This document shows positions 37,721 to 47,056 of a stretch of DNA of 64,000 nucleotides, piece after piece. The notes beneath the pieces were generated by a model. It was not told the DNA's origin. It saw only the letters and a program-made list of their open reading frames with translations, and made no database searches. This DNA comes from Methanoregulaceae archaeon. GTDB taxonomy: Archaea > Halobacteriota > Methanomicrobia > Methanomicrobiales > Methanospirillaceae. The position numbers and the translations under genes are program-made. Location: assembly GCA_015660965.1 (NCBI GenBank), contig JACTVG010000003.1, forward strand, positions 171,044-235,043, written 5' to 3'. The stretch's first letter is position 1. Every line of letters begins with the position of its first letter.

Positions 37721-39055
37721 TTATTGCGGGATTCTTTTCCGTATCGTCTTTAACAACCCCTCCTTCGGGCGGATAATCGCGAACACGAGTATCAGGAGGG
37801 CAAGATACTGGAGCGTGAAGAAGAAGAGTGTCAGATACCAGCCGGAAGATCCCGCCCCGTTCGTGTATTTGAGGTTCGTGTAGAAACTGCCAAACATCAA
37901 GGGGAACTCGATGTAGGCAAAAATCTGCACGATAAAGAAGAGGACGACCTTGTAGATGTCATCCGCGACCAGGAGACAGAGGAACGGAGTGAACCACACG
38001 ATATACTGAGGGCTGTGGAACTTGGTGAAAACAATTATCGCGATGAGAGCACAGAGCAGCGTTTTCAGGAGCGTAACCGGCCTCTTCTCGGTATCCATGT
38101 AAGCGTTGTAGAGAAGGTACAGCACGGTAATTCCCATCAGTCCGTACATGACCAGAGACACATTCTCCGGTGAGATAGCGATATGCCCGACTCCGCTGAA
38201 CCAGGAGTAGAGTGTGTAAGTCGCGGTGTTCACGTACACCCCAACGCTTGCACCAGTGGCGAAGAGATAAGTCTGGATGGCCTCAGGGCGGATAATAAGT
38301 ACCGGCAGGAGGAGGACAAGCGAGAGCGGAACCATCACTTTGAGGACAGCAATGATCTCATCTTTGATTGAGCTCTTCTTGGTATTGTAAAGGATCAGGA
38401 ACGGGAATGCAATCGCCGGGAAGATCTTGGTAAAGAAACCAAGGCCAGCTGCAATATAGCCCTTCATGTTCATCCCATAGATCGTGAAGACGACCGCGAG
38501 CACCAGCAGGCAGGTCGGGAACGCATCGTACTTAGTCAGGACAAAATAGGAAGTTGAGAAGGCCGTTGCATAGATGAGTCCCGAAAGGAACGCGGTCTCT
38601 TCATTATAGATTTTCAGGGCAATGAAGTAGATGCAAATCAGGGTAAGGATATCGCAGAGCACCATGAGGAACTGGAACGTGTATACAAACGCCATTGCGT
38701 TCTGAAATGCAAGAGCCGGGACTAGGGCGATGGTGATCGGAACAAACACCAGGATCGGATAATCGAAACTGTAATTCACATAAGGAATCTGGCCTTGGGT
38801 GAGCATAACGGCATGATTAAGATAGACCCCAAGATCAAAATAGTCGATAAACGAGTGAAAAATCACCGGCGTCACGAAAAGCACGACAAGTTTCGTCAGA
38901 ATGGATATAGCAATAAGATAGAGGATATGACGCTTTACAGTCTGCAGATCAACATTTTCAAATGTGGCGCTGAGGAACTCCAATGACCTCTTCCCATTTC
39001 TTCCTCCCATTTCAGAGGGTTCTTCCTTGTTTTTCTTTTTCTTACCCATAACCAT
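37721..39055 (-). CDS. GT-C type membrane glycosyltransferase (GT87-like)
   Basis: The 444-residue protein has a basic N-terminus (GKKKKNKEEP) and about ten membrane helices. The first external loop contains DYFDLGVYLNHAVMLTQGQIPYVNYSFDYP, the acidic catalytic loop expected in GT-C glycosyltransferases that use a polyprenyl-phosphate sugar; KFHSPQYIVWFTPFL is another family feature. It resembles GT87/DUF2029 mannosyltransferases. It acts at the outer face of the membrane. High GC and the opposite orientation to wecB place it in the GC-rich glycan block. Confidence 0.8.
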   Translation of the reverse strand: MVMGKKKKNKEEPSEMGGRNGKRSLEFLSATFENVDLQTVKRHILYLIAISILTKLVVLFVTPVIFHSFIDYFDLGVYLNHAVMLTQGQIPYVNYSFDYPILVFVPITIALVPALAFQNAMAFVYTFQFLMVLCDILTLICIYFIALKIYNEETAFLSGLIYATAFSTSYFVLTKYDAFPTCLLVLAVVFTIYGMNMKGYIAAGLGFFTKIFPAIAFPFLILYNTKKSSIKDEIIAVLKVMVPLSLVLLLPVLIIRPEAIQTYLFATGASVGVYVNTATYTLYSWFSGVGHIAISPENVSLVMYGLMGITVLYLLYNAYMDTEKRPVTLLKTLLCALIAIIVFTKFHSPQYIVWFTPFLCLLVADDIYKVVLFFIVQIFAYIEFPLMFGSFYTNLKYTNGAGSSGWYLTLFFFTLQYLALLILVFAIIRPKEGLLKTIRKRIPQ

Positions 39056-39150
39056 TCTCCATTTCTTGTCGCACCCGAAGGGTTCTGTATGTATCTTTTC
39101 TACAAATAACCTCGGAATTTATTCCGGTGAGCAATACAATGAAACTACAG

Positions 39151-40254
39151 CTATGTCCGCCCCCACGTGATCCTGCGGTTGACAAGGAAATTCCAGGTAA
39201 AGCCTATGAGGATACCGATCAGATCGGAAAGAAAAATATTCATACCGATTACTTGGACGAGGAGGATCGCAATCCCGTAGTTGATCGCAGCCCCCCCAGC
39301 AGAAATTACATAAAAAAATCCCAGACGCCGCCATATGCTGGTTACGGATCTCTTGGGAGAGGTCTTGAATGTCCAAAGATCGTTCCAGAGGAAGTTATTC
39401 AGGATCGAGATTGCGATTGCAAAAAATAATGCGATATACCCGGATATGCCGGACATCAAAAGTAACTGAAGTATAGCTAAGTTGACAATAATTCCCGAAA
39501 CGCCGACAAGGCCAAACTTGAACACTTTTTTCCATTCCCGCCACGCAGCGCTCTGGTGATGCGAGAAAGAATACAGGGTGATATTCAAAACCTGCTGTGC
39601 GTACTCGATGATTGTTTTGATCTTCAGCTTGCTTGCCCCGATCTCCCGGTCACTGAACTCGAACGGTATCTCCTTATCGTTCTCCCAGACACCTTTCCCC
39701 AGCACCTCAAGGAGGATTTTGTAACCACGGGGCTTGAGCTGCGCTTGTGTCACCACACTTTTCCTGACAGCAAAAAAGCCGCTCACCGGGTCGGTAATAT
39801 CGGGAAAGAGGACCCGTCCCAGGAACGTTGCCCCAAGGGAGATGACCCGCCGCTTGAGAGGCCATTTTCTGATGCCTCCTCCTTCCATATACCGGCTGCC
39901 TATGACGACATCGGTGCCTGCCCGGATTTCTTCATACATCTTTGGGATGATAGAGGGGGGATGGGAAAAGTCGGCGTCGATGACAACAAAGACCTCTGAA
40001 GATGCATGGAGAAAACCATCGGCAACGGACTGCGAGAGCCCATGATCGGAGGTCCTGACCAGCAGGCTGACATTCGTTTTTGCCTTCTTCAGTTCGTTGA
40101 CGATGCCGATGGTGCCATCCGGGGAGTTGTCATCGACGACCAGGATCTCCCCGTTAAGCGAACTTTTCGAGAGGACCTCATCAACTTCGATTACGATCTT
40201 CCTGATATTCGCCTCTTCATTGAAGGTGGGGATAATCACCGTCAGGTCGTACAT
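39151..40254 (-). CDS. Polyprenyl-phosphate sugar synthase fused to a GtrA domain
   Basis: The 367-residue protein has an N-terminal family 2 glycosyltransferase (about 1-225: LTVIIPTFNEEANIRK, VVDDNSPDGTIGIV, VFVVIDADFSHPP, FFAVRKSVV) followed by a four-helix GtrA domain (about 235-367, FLWNDLWTFK near the middle and FTWNFLVNRRITW at the end). It probably makes and flips or retains a dolichol-phosphate sugar. The track start at 40317 adds 21 unlikely residues; ATG 40254 gives the canonical start MYDLTVIIPTFNE. It follows the GT-C gene by 22 bases on the same strand. Confidence 0.88.
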   Translation of the reverse strand: MYDLTVIIPTFNEEANIRKIVIEVDEVLSKSSLNGEILVVDDNSPDGTIGIVNELKKAKTNVSLLVRTSDHGLSQSVADGFLHASSEVFVVIDADFSHPPSIIPKMYEEIRAGTDVVIGSRYMEGGGIRKWPLKRRVISLGATFLGRVLFPDITDPVSGFFAVRKSVVTQAQLKPRGYKILLEVLGKGVWENDKEIPFEFSDREIGASKLKIKTIIEYAQQVLNITLYSFSHHQSAAWREWKKVFKFGLVGVSGIIVNLAILQLLLMSGISGYIALFFAIAISILNNFLWNDLWTFKTSPKRSVTSIWRRLGFFYVISAGGAAINYGIAILLVQVIGMNIFLSDLIGILIGFTWNFLVNRRITWGRT

Positions 40255-40276
40255 GCTACGCAAAATCCAGGTAGGT

Positions 40277-41818
40277 TTAGCCGGAAACGAAGAGCGCGAT
40301 GCCGGTAGTCTGTCCAATCGGTTTTGTGTGTCCTTTCAGCCATGCGACTGCATCTCCCGCAGGATTCGCGGAGTAAATATCATTGGTGACGACATAATAT
40401 ATCGTGTTATTCGCTTTCCGCGCATCTATCGCATCCAGATCCTTTGCGGTCGTTGCCCCGAATTCAATAATCCCAAATGAGCTGTTGGTGTAATAATAAT
40501 CGAACGGCTGGGCGATGTAACCCGGGATAAGGACAACGAAGTCCCCCGGTTTTGCTATTTGCTGCATTTGTCTTGAAAAGCCTCTCCAGTCCTCCTTGGT
40601 ATATTGCGTGTAATAGCTCGCGAAGAACGGATTGGTGACACTGAGCAGAACCATCAGCGCAACAAAGCCATATACTACACCGCGGTTACTGATGAGGGTA
40701 AAAACGGGTTTGTAGGCAAGGGCAATCCCGACAAAATAGACCGGTACAAGGATGATGAGATACCTTGGAACCATCGGGATCTGGTATGATAGGAACCAGC
40801 TGATGGCAAAAGGAAGTAGGGTAAGTGCTACAAGGAAGATCCCTTTTTTCCTGTCAAGAAGGAAGGCCTGAGCAATTCCCACGGCGAACAAGATCAGGAA
40901 CAAGTACATCAATGTCGTGGAAAACCCGGACATCTCCCTGAAAGTCTCGATGATGATATCGATACCTTGTATCCCAAATGTGGGTGCGGATGCCGTTCTT
41001 TTCGCAAAGAGCTGGATCGTGACGATGATCAGCGGCATGCAGATAATGGTAAACACCACTCCTGCCAGAATAAGAGGTTTGAACGTTCTGATGTCCTGCC
41101 GGAACTCCGGGATCTTCACCGCAAGGGCATAGAGGCCTAGGACTCCGATCATAACTAGGGTGTAGAAATGGGACCAGAAGGCAAGGGCCGAAAAGACACC
41201 GAAAAGGATCCAGTATGTTCTCTCATTGGTTTTCAGGGCCTTAAGGAAAAAAAACGTGGCGAATGCAACAAAGAAGAGGCCCATGGAGTATGCCCTGGCT
41301 TCCTGAGAGTAATAGATGAGGAACGGGGAGAAGGTACATGCCGCTGCCGCAATAATCCCGACATTCCTGTCAATGAACTCCTTCCCAATAAAATACATAA
41401 GGGGAATGGTCAGGACGCCCAGCAGTGCCGGTACAATTCTCATGATAACTTCGCTAATCCCGATGGTCAGCATGAGATGCTCAACCCAGTAGAACAGGGG
41501 CGGGTTGAATTCTCCTGCAGTCGTTGCCTGCCAGATTCCCGAAATCGACATTGAGGCAAAGGTATAGGTCGAGGCTTCATCAAGCCAGATTGAATTGAAG
41601 CCAAGATTGTAAAACCGCAGAAAGAATCCGATGAGAGTGAGAGCAACAAGAAGTTGAATATAATGGCTTTTAGTAAAAAGGGTTATGAATGATTTAATTG
41701 AAAAAATTTTATTAATTTCGGTTGTAGGTATTTGATTTTTATCGAGATTGCAATCATCCAAAATTTTTACCTTTTTACCTTTTTGACGCCCCTCTCCTTT
41801 TTTTACCATCGCAATCAC
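40277..41818 (-). CDS. PMT/ArnT-type GT-C membrane glycosyltransferase
   Basis: The 513-residue protein has about twelve membrane helices. The first loop holds YNLGFNSIWLDEASTYTFAS, the DE motif of family 39/ArnT-like glycosyltransferases, and FNPPLFYWVEHLML follows; a soluble C-terminal part of about 110 residues lies outside. The likely donor is the polyprenyl-phosphate sugar made by the gene just downstream. The N-terminal 55 codons (41650-41818) have low GC like the left flank, whereas the rest is GC-rich, so the composition boundary lies inside this gene. Confidence 0.85.
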   Translation of the reverse strand: MIAMVKKGEGRQKGKKVKILDDCNLDKNQIPTTEINKIFSIKSFITLFTKSHYIQLLVALTLIGFFLRFYNLGFNSIWLDEASTYTFASMSISGIWQATTAGEFNPPLFYWVEHLMLTIGISEVIMRIVPALLGVLTIPLMYFIGKEFIDRNVGIIAAAACTFSPFLIYYSQEARAYSMGLFFVAFATFFFLKALKTNERTYWILFGVFSALAFWSHFYTLVMIGVLGLYALAVKIPEFRQDIRTFKPLILAGVVFTIICMPLIIVTIQLFAKRTASAPTFGIQGIDIIIETFREMSGFSTTLMYLFLILFAVGIAQAFLLDRKKGIFLVALTLLPFAISWFLSYQIPMVPRYLIILVPVYFVGIALAYKPVFTLISNRGVVYGFVALMVLLSVTNPFFASYYTQYTKEDWRGFSRQMQQIAKPGDFVVLIPGYIAQPFDYYYTNSSFGIIEFGATTAKDLDAIDARKANNTIYYVVTNDIYSANPAGDAVAWLKGHTKPIGQTTGIALFVSG

Positions 41819-41925
41819 TAGCTATTACGTAATTATTGCAATATAGTTAACTCAAATATATGGGTAATTCGTGAATGAAAAAATGGTAATCGAAAAAAAA
41901 TTTGATAATTTTTTTTATAATTTCG

Positions 41926-42783
41926 TTATTCAGCTTTATCAAATAATAATGGAGATTTCAATTTTTTAAGAAGTTCTGACTGATTTCTTACAATAGTTGC
42001 AGATTGTTCAAGCATCAGGTTTACAAGCTCGTGCTTCCCAACCCTTCGAAAATCGGTTCTTAATGCAATTATTGGTTTATTTAACGCAGTGGCATACCCC
42101 ATTTCCCACGCAGTTCCAGAATCAGCGTCGGACCCATCAATGATTGCAACAATGATATCCGCATCTTCTAATCCCTTTTTATTCGATTCGAAGATTCTTT
42201 TATGTTCAATATCATCCCTTTTGTAAGAATTATCACCGATATCTTGTGGAACGTACACCTCAAACAGATTTTTTTCCAATAGCTCCACAATGAGTGTATT
42301 AAATATCCGTTCGGCCTCAGTGAACAACGGTGCCGCCAAGTATATCCGATATTTTGCAAATTCGAGAACATCGATTGCTTTGATTGTGGGGAAACGTGCA
42401 AGAAAAACCCCTCTTCCCACCCTTTTTGGCAATTCATTACCTGGATTGCCGTAATAAGTTGTCGTAACACCACAAGTGGGTGATGAATTGACTCCTAAAA
42501 TAAATAGTGGATACCCCCGAGTATCGATAACCTCATGTACCTTCAATTCAAGTAAATCCAACATTGAAGTAAAGTCGGGTGTATTTAATCTTTCAAGAAA
42601 TGTTCCCGGTTTTCTTTTTAATCCCAAATACAATGTTTCCGGACAGGGTAATGGAAAAATTTCAATACCAAACTTTTCGCAACGTTTAATAGATTGGTTG
42701 AATCCGTCAATATCAGATGGTTTCGTAATTCCTTCGGCTCGTAAAGAGGGATTCAAGATGCACGGGCATACAAGCACGAACAT
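41926..42783 (-). CDS. DUF523-like domain fused to nucleoside 2-deoxyribosyltransferase-like domain
   Basis: The 285-residue protein joins two parts. Residues 1-130 resemble cysteine-containing DUF523-type proteins (LVCPCILNPSLRAEG, FPLPCPETLYLG, ILGVNSSPTCGVTTTYYG). Residues 140-285 match the nucleoside 2-deoxyribosyltransferase family: YRIYLAAPLFTEAERIFN, EDADIIVAIIDGSDADSGTA and WEMGYATALNKPIIAL, where the Glu is the usual catalytic nucleophile. The first family's chemistry is unknown; the second transfers or hydrolyses deoxyribose from bases. A nucleotide salvage or clearance role is plausible. It is divergent from tsr3 with 30 bases between. Confidence 0.75.
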   Translation of the reverse strand: MFVLVCPCILNPSLRAEGITKPSDIDGFNQSIKRCEKFGIEIFPLPCPETLYLGLKRKPGTFLERLNTPDFTSMLDLLELKVHEVIDTRGYPLFILGVNSSPTCGVTTTYYGNPGNELPKRVGRGVFLARFPTIKAIDVLEFAKYRIYLAAPLFTEAERIFNTLIVELLEKNLFEVYVPQDIGDNSYKRDDIEHKRIFESNKKGLEDADIIVAIIDGSDADSGTAWEMGYATALNKPIIALRTDFRRVGKHELVNLMLEQSATIVRNQSELLKKLKSPLLFDKAE

Positions 42784-42813
42784 TGATAGATAGTAGATTT
42801 CAACAGATGATCA

Positions 42814-43305
42814 ATGATTCCTCTATTTGCCTATCGCGACAATACCTGTGACCCTAGAAAATGCACAGTAAAAAAGCTTGGAAAAGCGGGGTATATTAAA
42901 ATTTTAACAAAGATAGGCCAAATACCTAGAAATTCTCTTCTTCTTGATCCTACATCCGAGAGAGCACTCTCTCCCGCAGATCGATCAGTAAAATCTATCA
43001 CAGTATTTGATTGCTCTTGGGAAGTGTTAGACACGGGTTCATTAAGTTCTTGGCGTATTCGCAGAGCACTTCCATTTTTAATTGCAGCAAACCCTGTAAA
43101 CTTCGGAAAACCGTATAAGCTTTCTTCGGTTGAAGCACTTGCTGCAGCGTTATTCATACTTGGTGAAAAACAACAAGCGAATGACATTCTTGCAAAAGTC
43201 TCCTGGGGTATTCGTTTCTTAGAGGTTAATAAAGAACCTCTTGAACTATATTCAAAAGCTCAAGATAGTTCGGAAGTAGTGAAGATCCAGCATCTTTTTA
43301 TTTAA
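42814..43305 (+). CDS. Tsr3, rRNA aminocarboxypropyltransferase
   Basis: The 163-residue protein belongs to DUF367, the Tsr3 family that transfers the 3-amino-3-carboxypropyl group of SAM to a pseudouridine in small-subunit rRNA. Features are RDNTCDPRKCTVKKL at the start, LLLDPTSERALSPADR, ITVFDCSW and the conserved RALPFLIAANPVNFGKPYKL plus SSVEALAAALFILG. Archaeal rRNA carries this modification or its precursor at the equivalent site. The gene is short but complete. The YkgJ-like gene follows after 15 bases. Confidence 0.9.
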   Translation: MIPLFAYRDNTCDPRKCTVKKLGKAGYIKILTKIGQIPRNSLLLDPTSERALSPADRSVKSITVFDCSWEVLDTGSLSSWRIRRALPFLIAANPVNFGKPYKLSSVEALAAALFILGEKQQANDILAKVSWGIRFLEVNKEPLELYSKAQDSSEVVKIQHLFI

Positions 43306-43320
43306 TATCAATGATTCGGA

Positions 43321-44028
43321 TTGTTACTAGTGATACCTAATATTAAAAGAAAAATCTCTGAATTAAAACATGAGTTACATGCACTTAAGGTGTATTCCAA
43401 TGAGGACCTAGCAAATATCATAAAAGAAGTTGGTTTTAAATGTGATCTTTGTGGTAGGTGCTGCACTAATGAATTTAATGACCACGTTTTTCTCCTAGAT
43501 CGAGACACAACTATAATCAAGGAAATTGAGCCCACCGCACTCGTACCGGCACCGTATTACGAGCTCTGTGACCAATATGGTAGATTTTATGTGTGTGGTT
43601 ATTCATTACGTACTCAACATGATGGAAGTTGTATTTTTCTTGAGAGGGGTTCGTGCCGAATCTACAATCATAGGCTAACGATATGTAGGATTTACCCCTA
43701 TATGCTCCACAGAGAACCTGATGAAAAGGGAATTATTGATTGGCGCCAGATAAGTGGACTGAATCAACATGGAATTTACCACACAGATATTCCTGTAGAA
43801 GAGTGCCAGCGTATTGCACAGTTAACTAAAGAGTATGAAGAGTCGTTCCTATTACATGAGATATCTTTCTTGGAGAGGATGAACGAATTTTTTTCTAAAC
43901 ATAAATTACGACATGTTCGAAAAGTGTATAATGATCGATTGCAATCATACAACAGTGGAGCAGAAATCAATGTGTTTGTTTATTACAAAGGAAATTTGGA
44001 ATTAAATAAACTTAAAAAAATCTTGTAA
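43321..44028 (+). CDS. YkgJ-type cysteine-cluster protein
   Basis: The 235-residue protein has the CxxCxxxCC-type motif CDLCGRCCTNEF (about residue 41), further cysteines at YELCDQYG, GYSLRTQHDGSCIF, RGSCRIYNHRLTICRIYPY, the pattern of the YkgJ/FliB-like Fe-S or zinc cluster family. Function is not known. The start is uncertain: the frame opens at TTG 43321, a GTG lies at 43330, and no clear ribosome binding site is seen. The C-terminal 70 residues are hydrophilic. It is probably transcribed with tsr3. Confidence 0.75.
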   Translation: MLLVIPNIKRKISELKHELHALKVYSNEDLANIIKEVGFKCDLCGRCCTNEFNDHVFLLDRDTTIIKEIEPTALVPAPYYELCDQYGRFYVCGYSLRTQHDGSCIFLERGSCRIYNHRLTICRIYPYMLHREPDEKGIIDWRQISGLNQHGIYHTDIPVEECQRIAQLTKEYEESFLLHEISFLERMNEFFSKHKLRHVRKVYNDRLQSYNSGAEINVFVYYKGNLELNKLKKIL

Positions 44029-44093
44029 GGTTACTTTATTTTTAGAGACTTTAGAGACTTAAATGAAGTCATAAACACCTAATCGATTTGTAT

Positions 44094-44879
44094 TTAATCA
44101 GAAAGATTTTTGTTACGCAGTTCATATAACAATCGGTTTTTAGCCGTTTTACAATACCCCTTATCAAACTCGATTCCAATGCCGTAACGGCTGTTTCTAT
44201 ATGCAGCGACAAGTGTACTTCCGCTTCCCATAAATGGATCCAAAATCGTATCTCCAACAAAACTGAAGAGTTTCATACAACGTTTTGGAAGCTCGAGCGG
44301 AAATGGGGCGGGGTGATTGACCTTTTTTTTACTCTCACCGGTGAACGACCACAGACCATTTGTCCATGATATAAATTCTTCTCGTGTGATATCAGAAACT
44401 TTAGTTCCAGTAGTTTTTTTCCATTGGCCCTTATAAAACACTACAATCAATTCAACAGGTGTAATTACGTACGGTGCAGAAGGATTCATCCAAGAACCCC
44501 AAGCGGTTCGGCGAGAGATATTGCCTTCATTCCAGACAATTGTTGTATGATATTTGAAGCCACTTTTCTTTGCAATCGTTGTGAGATCGGCACCGATACT
44601 CTGCTGACCACCCCGATTCTTATCTAGAGGGATGTTGAGACAAAATCGCCCTGTTATTGCAAGCCAACGATAACAACGAGAAAGCCAACTTTTTGAGAAT
44701 TTTAAGTACTCATCATAAGACAGCCCATCGTTATGCGAGGAATATTGAATGTCGACATTATACGGTGGAGAGGTGATAACGAGATCAATACTGCACCTCT
44801 TTATTAGATGCGTTTTTAGCATATCTTCGTTGATGATAGTCAACCGATCAGACTGGAAAAAAACAGGTTGGGCTTTCAT
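44094..44879 (-). CDS. Orphan DNA methyltransferase, beta class (N4-C or N6-A)
   Basis: In the 261-residue protein the catalytic motif IV, TSPPYNVDIQYSS, comes first (about residue 36) and the SAM-binding motif I, ILDPFMGSGSTLVAAYRN, last (about residue 218), with the target recognition region between. This order marks the beta class of amino-methyltransferases, which act on N4 of cytosine or N6 of adenine. No restriction endonuclease or specificity gene is adjacent. The target sequence cannot be read. The low GC agrees with its neighbours. Confidence 0.88.
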   Translation of the reverse strand: MKAQPVFFQSDRLTIINEDMLKTHLIKRCSIDLVITSPPYNVDIQYSSHNDGLSYDEYLKFSKSWLSRCYRWLAITGRFCLNIPLDKNRGGQQSIGADLTTIAKKSGFKYHTTIVWNEGNISRRTAWGSWMNPSAPYVITPVELIVVFYKGQWKKTTGTKVSDITREEFISWTNGLWSFTGESKKKVNHPAPFPLELPKRCMKLFSFVGDTILDPFMGSGSTLVAAYRNSRYGIGIEFDKGYCKTAKNRLLYELRNKNLSD

Positions 44880-45025
44880 GGTTTTCTTTTTTACCCGTAT
44901 ATTTTCCCTTATTTTTTATAAAATTTTGCAATAAACAAAAATTGTAGATAAGAATATTTTTGCCGATTTCCATCGTCTTCAAATTAAGTAACATTTATCT
45001 CATATTATTCATACCCTTTCCGTAT

Positions 45026-46057
45026 ATGATCAAGGTTGCTATCAATGGATATGGGACTGTCGGTAAACGTGTTGCTGATGTCGTTGCTGCTCAGAAGGAT
45101 ATGAAAGTCGTTGGTGTCTCAAAGACACGCCCTAATGCTGAAGCGTTTGTCGCAAAGAAAAAGGGGTATCCGCTTTATATCGCTGATATTTCTAAAAAGC
45201 CTTCTTTTGAAAAAGTTGGTTTGTCTGTTGCAGGATCTGTTGACGATATGTGCAAAAATGCAGATGTAGTTGTTGATGCTACACCCGGTGATGTTGGTGC
45301 AACAAACAAACCTCTTTATGAAAAGTTAGGTGTGAAGGCAATCTGGCAAGGTGGAGAAGACCACGAAGTTGCTGGTTTTTCCTTTAATTCATCATGCAAC
45401 TATAAGGATGCAATCGGCAGGCAGTTTGTTCGTGTCGTATCTTGCAATACAACAGGACTTTGCCGTATTATTCATGCAATTGATCAAGAGTATGGTGTCG
45501 CCCACGTACATGCAATAATGGTTCGACGAGGATCAGATCCGGGAGAAATCAAGAAAGGTCCAATTGATGCTGTTGTTCTTGATCCAGTTGGTGTTCCCAG
45601 CCACCATGGGCCAGATGTCCAGACCGTACTTCCCCAAATCTCAATTACAACCATGGCAATGATTGTTCCAACTACAATGATGCATATGCATGCGGTGCAG
45701 ATTACGACAAAAAGGGACATTGCACGCGAACGTGTGATTGATCTCATCATGAAACATCCCCGCATGGGACTTATTAAAAAAAGTTTGGGCATAAAGAGTA
45801 CCGCTGAACTAAAGGAATTTGCAATGGATCTTGGTAGACAACGAGCCGATTTATATGAGAATTGTATTTTTGAAGAATCCATATATGCAAAAGGAAAAGA
45901 GCTTTGTTTTTTCCAAGGTATACACCAAGAAGCAGATATTGTTGTAGAGAATATAGATGCCATTCGTGCAATGACGGGTATCGTTAAAGATGCTGCAAGT
46001 TCCATCAAGATGACTAACGAGGCAATCGGCTTTTCTCCCATTCAGAACAATCATTAA
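45026..46057 (+). CDS. gap: Glyceraldehyde-3-phosphate dehydrogenase, archaeal type II
   Basis: The 343-residue enzyme begins MIKVAINGYGTVGKRVADVV (NAD(P)-binding), has the catalytic cysteine in VVSCNTTGLCRII (about residue 141) and HMHAVQITTKRD near 220, the archaeal phosphorylating type. In methanogens it works mainly in gluconeogenesis. The frame opens at 44960, but that adds 22 residues of hydrophobic nonsense; a TATA-like CATTTATC near 44997 lies about 29 bases before ATG 45026, so the transcript is probably leaderless. tyrS follows after 25 bases. Confidence 0.95.
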   Translation: MIKVAINGYGTVGKRVADVVAAQKDMKVVGVSKTRPNAEAFVAKKKGYPLYIADISKKPSFEKVGLSVAGSVDDMCKNADVVVDATPGDVGATNKPLYEKLGVKAIWQGGEDHEVAGFSFNSSCNYKDAIGRQFVRVVSCNTTGLCRIIHAIDQEYGVAHVHAIMVRRGSDPGEIKKGPIDAVVLDPVGVPSHHGPDVQTVLPQISITTMAMIVPTTMMHMHAVQITTKRDIARERVIDLIMKHPRMGLIKKSLGIKSTAELKEFAMDLGRQRADLYENCIFEESIYAKGKELCFFQGIHQEADIVVENIDAIRAMTGIVKDAASSIKMTNEAIGFSPIQNNH

Positions 46058-46082
46058 CACCCAATATCACTCATTATTTTTA

Positions 46083-47024
46083 ATGGATGCGTTCAAACTG
46101 GTTACACGCAATACTATCGAGATTGTTACTGAAGAAGAATTACGATCTCTTCTTTTAAAATCAAAAAAGCGAGTTTATGCTGGGTATGAACCAAGCGGCG
46201 AGATCCATCTTGGGCATCTCGTAACTGTAAATAAGTTGATTGATTTACAGGAAGCTGGTTTTGAGGTCATTGTACTGCTTGCAGATCTCCACGCCTTTCT
46301 CAACCGAAAAGGAACAATGAAAAGTATTCGGGAACTTGCCGATTATAATAAAAAGTGTTTCGAGGGATTGGGTCTGAAAAATGTAAAATTTATTCTCGGT
46401 TCAGACTTACAGCTTGATAGGAATTACGAATTGCTTGTATTCCAGCTTTCTCAGCAAATTACACTGAACCGTGCAACTCGAAGTATGGATGATGTTGGAC
46501 GTCAAATGGACCACCCCACAGTCTCTCAGATGATTTATCCTATTATGCAGATGACAGATATCGCAATGCTTGAAGTAGATGCCGCTGTAGGTGGGATAGA
46601 TCAACGTAAAATCCACATGCTCGCTCGCGAACACCTAATCAATTTTGGGTATCCCGCACCCGTTTGTATTCACAGTCCAATTCTTAATGGACTTGATGGA
46701 AAGAAGATGTCCTCATCGCAGGGAAATTATATATCTGTAGCAGATAGCGAAGATGAGATTCGAAAGAAGTGTCAAAAAGCATTTTGCCCACCAGAGATTA
46801 CAGAAAATCCGATACTCCAGATTTATCAGTACCATATTTTTCCTCGTATTTCATCTGTTTCTATCCGCAGACCAGCTAAATTTGGCGGTGACCGAACTTA
46901 TTCAAGCTATGAGGAACTAGAAAACGCATACAAGAAAAGCGAAATACACCCCCTCGATCTAAAAAAGACCTGTGGGGAATATCTTTGTGAGATATTATCT
47001 TCTGTAAGAGATTATTTACATTGA
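46083..47024 (+). CDS. tyrS: Tyrosyl-tRNA synthetase, archaeal type
   Basis: The 313-residue class I synthetase has the HIGH-like motif GEIHLGHLVTVNKL (about residue 40), the tyrosine-binding QMTDIAMLEVDAAVGGIDQR and the KMSSS loop (LDGKKMSSSQGNY, about residue 207). The short length and motifs fit archaeal TyrRS rather than TrpRS. The gene is placed tightly behind gap and 32 bases ahead of rio1, forming a compact information-processing cluster. Confidence 0.92.
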   Translation: MDAFKLVTRNTIEIVTEEELRSLLLKSKKRVYAGYEPSGEIHLGHLVTVNKLIDLQEAGFEVIVLLADLHAFLNRKGTMKSIRELADYNKKCFEGLGLKNVKFILGSDLQLDRNYELLVFQLSQQITLNRATRSMDDVGRQMDHPTVSQMIYPIMQMTDIAMLEVDAAVGGIDQRKIHMLAREHLINFGYPAPVCIHSPILNGLDGKKMSSSQGNYISVADSEDEIRKKCQKAFCPPEITENPILQIYQYHIFPRISSVSIRRPAKFGGDRTYSSYEELENAYKKSEIHPLDLKKTCGEYLCEILSSVRDYLH

Positions 47025-47056
47025 ATTAGAAAATACCAAAAACGGTTGTAAAGCTT

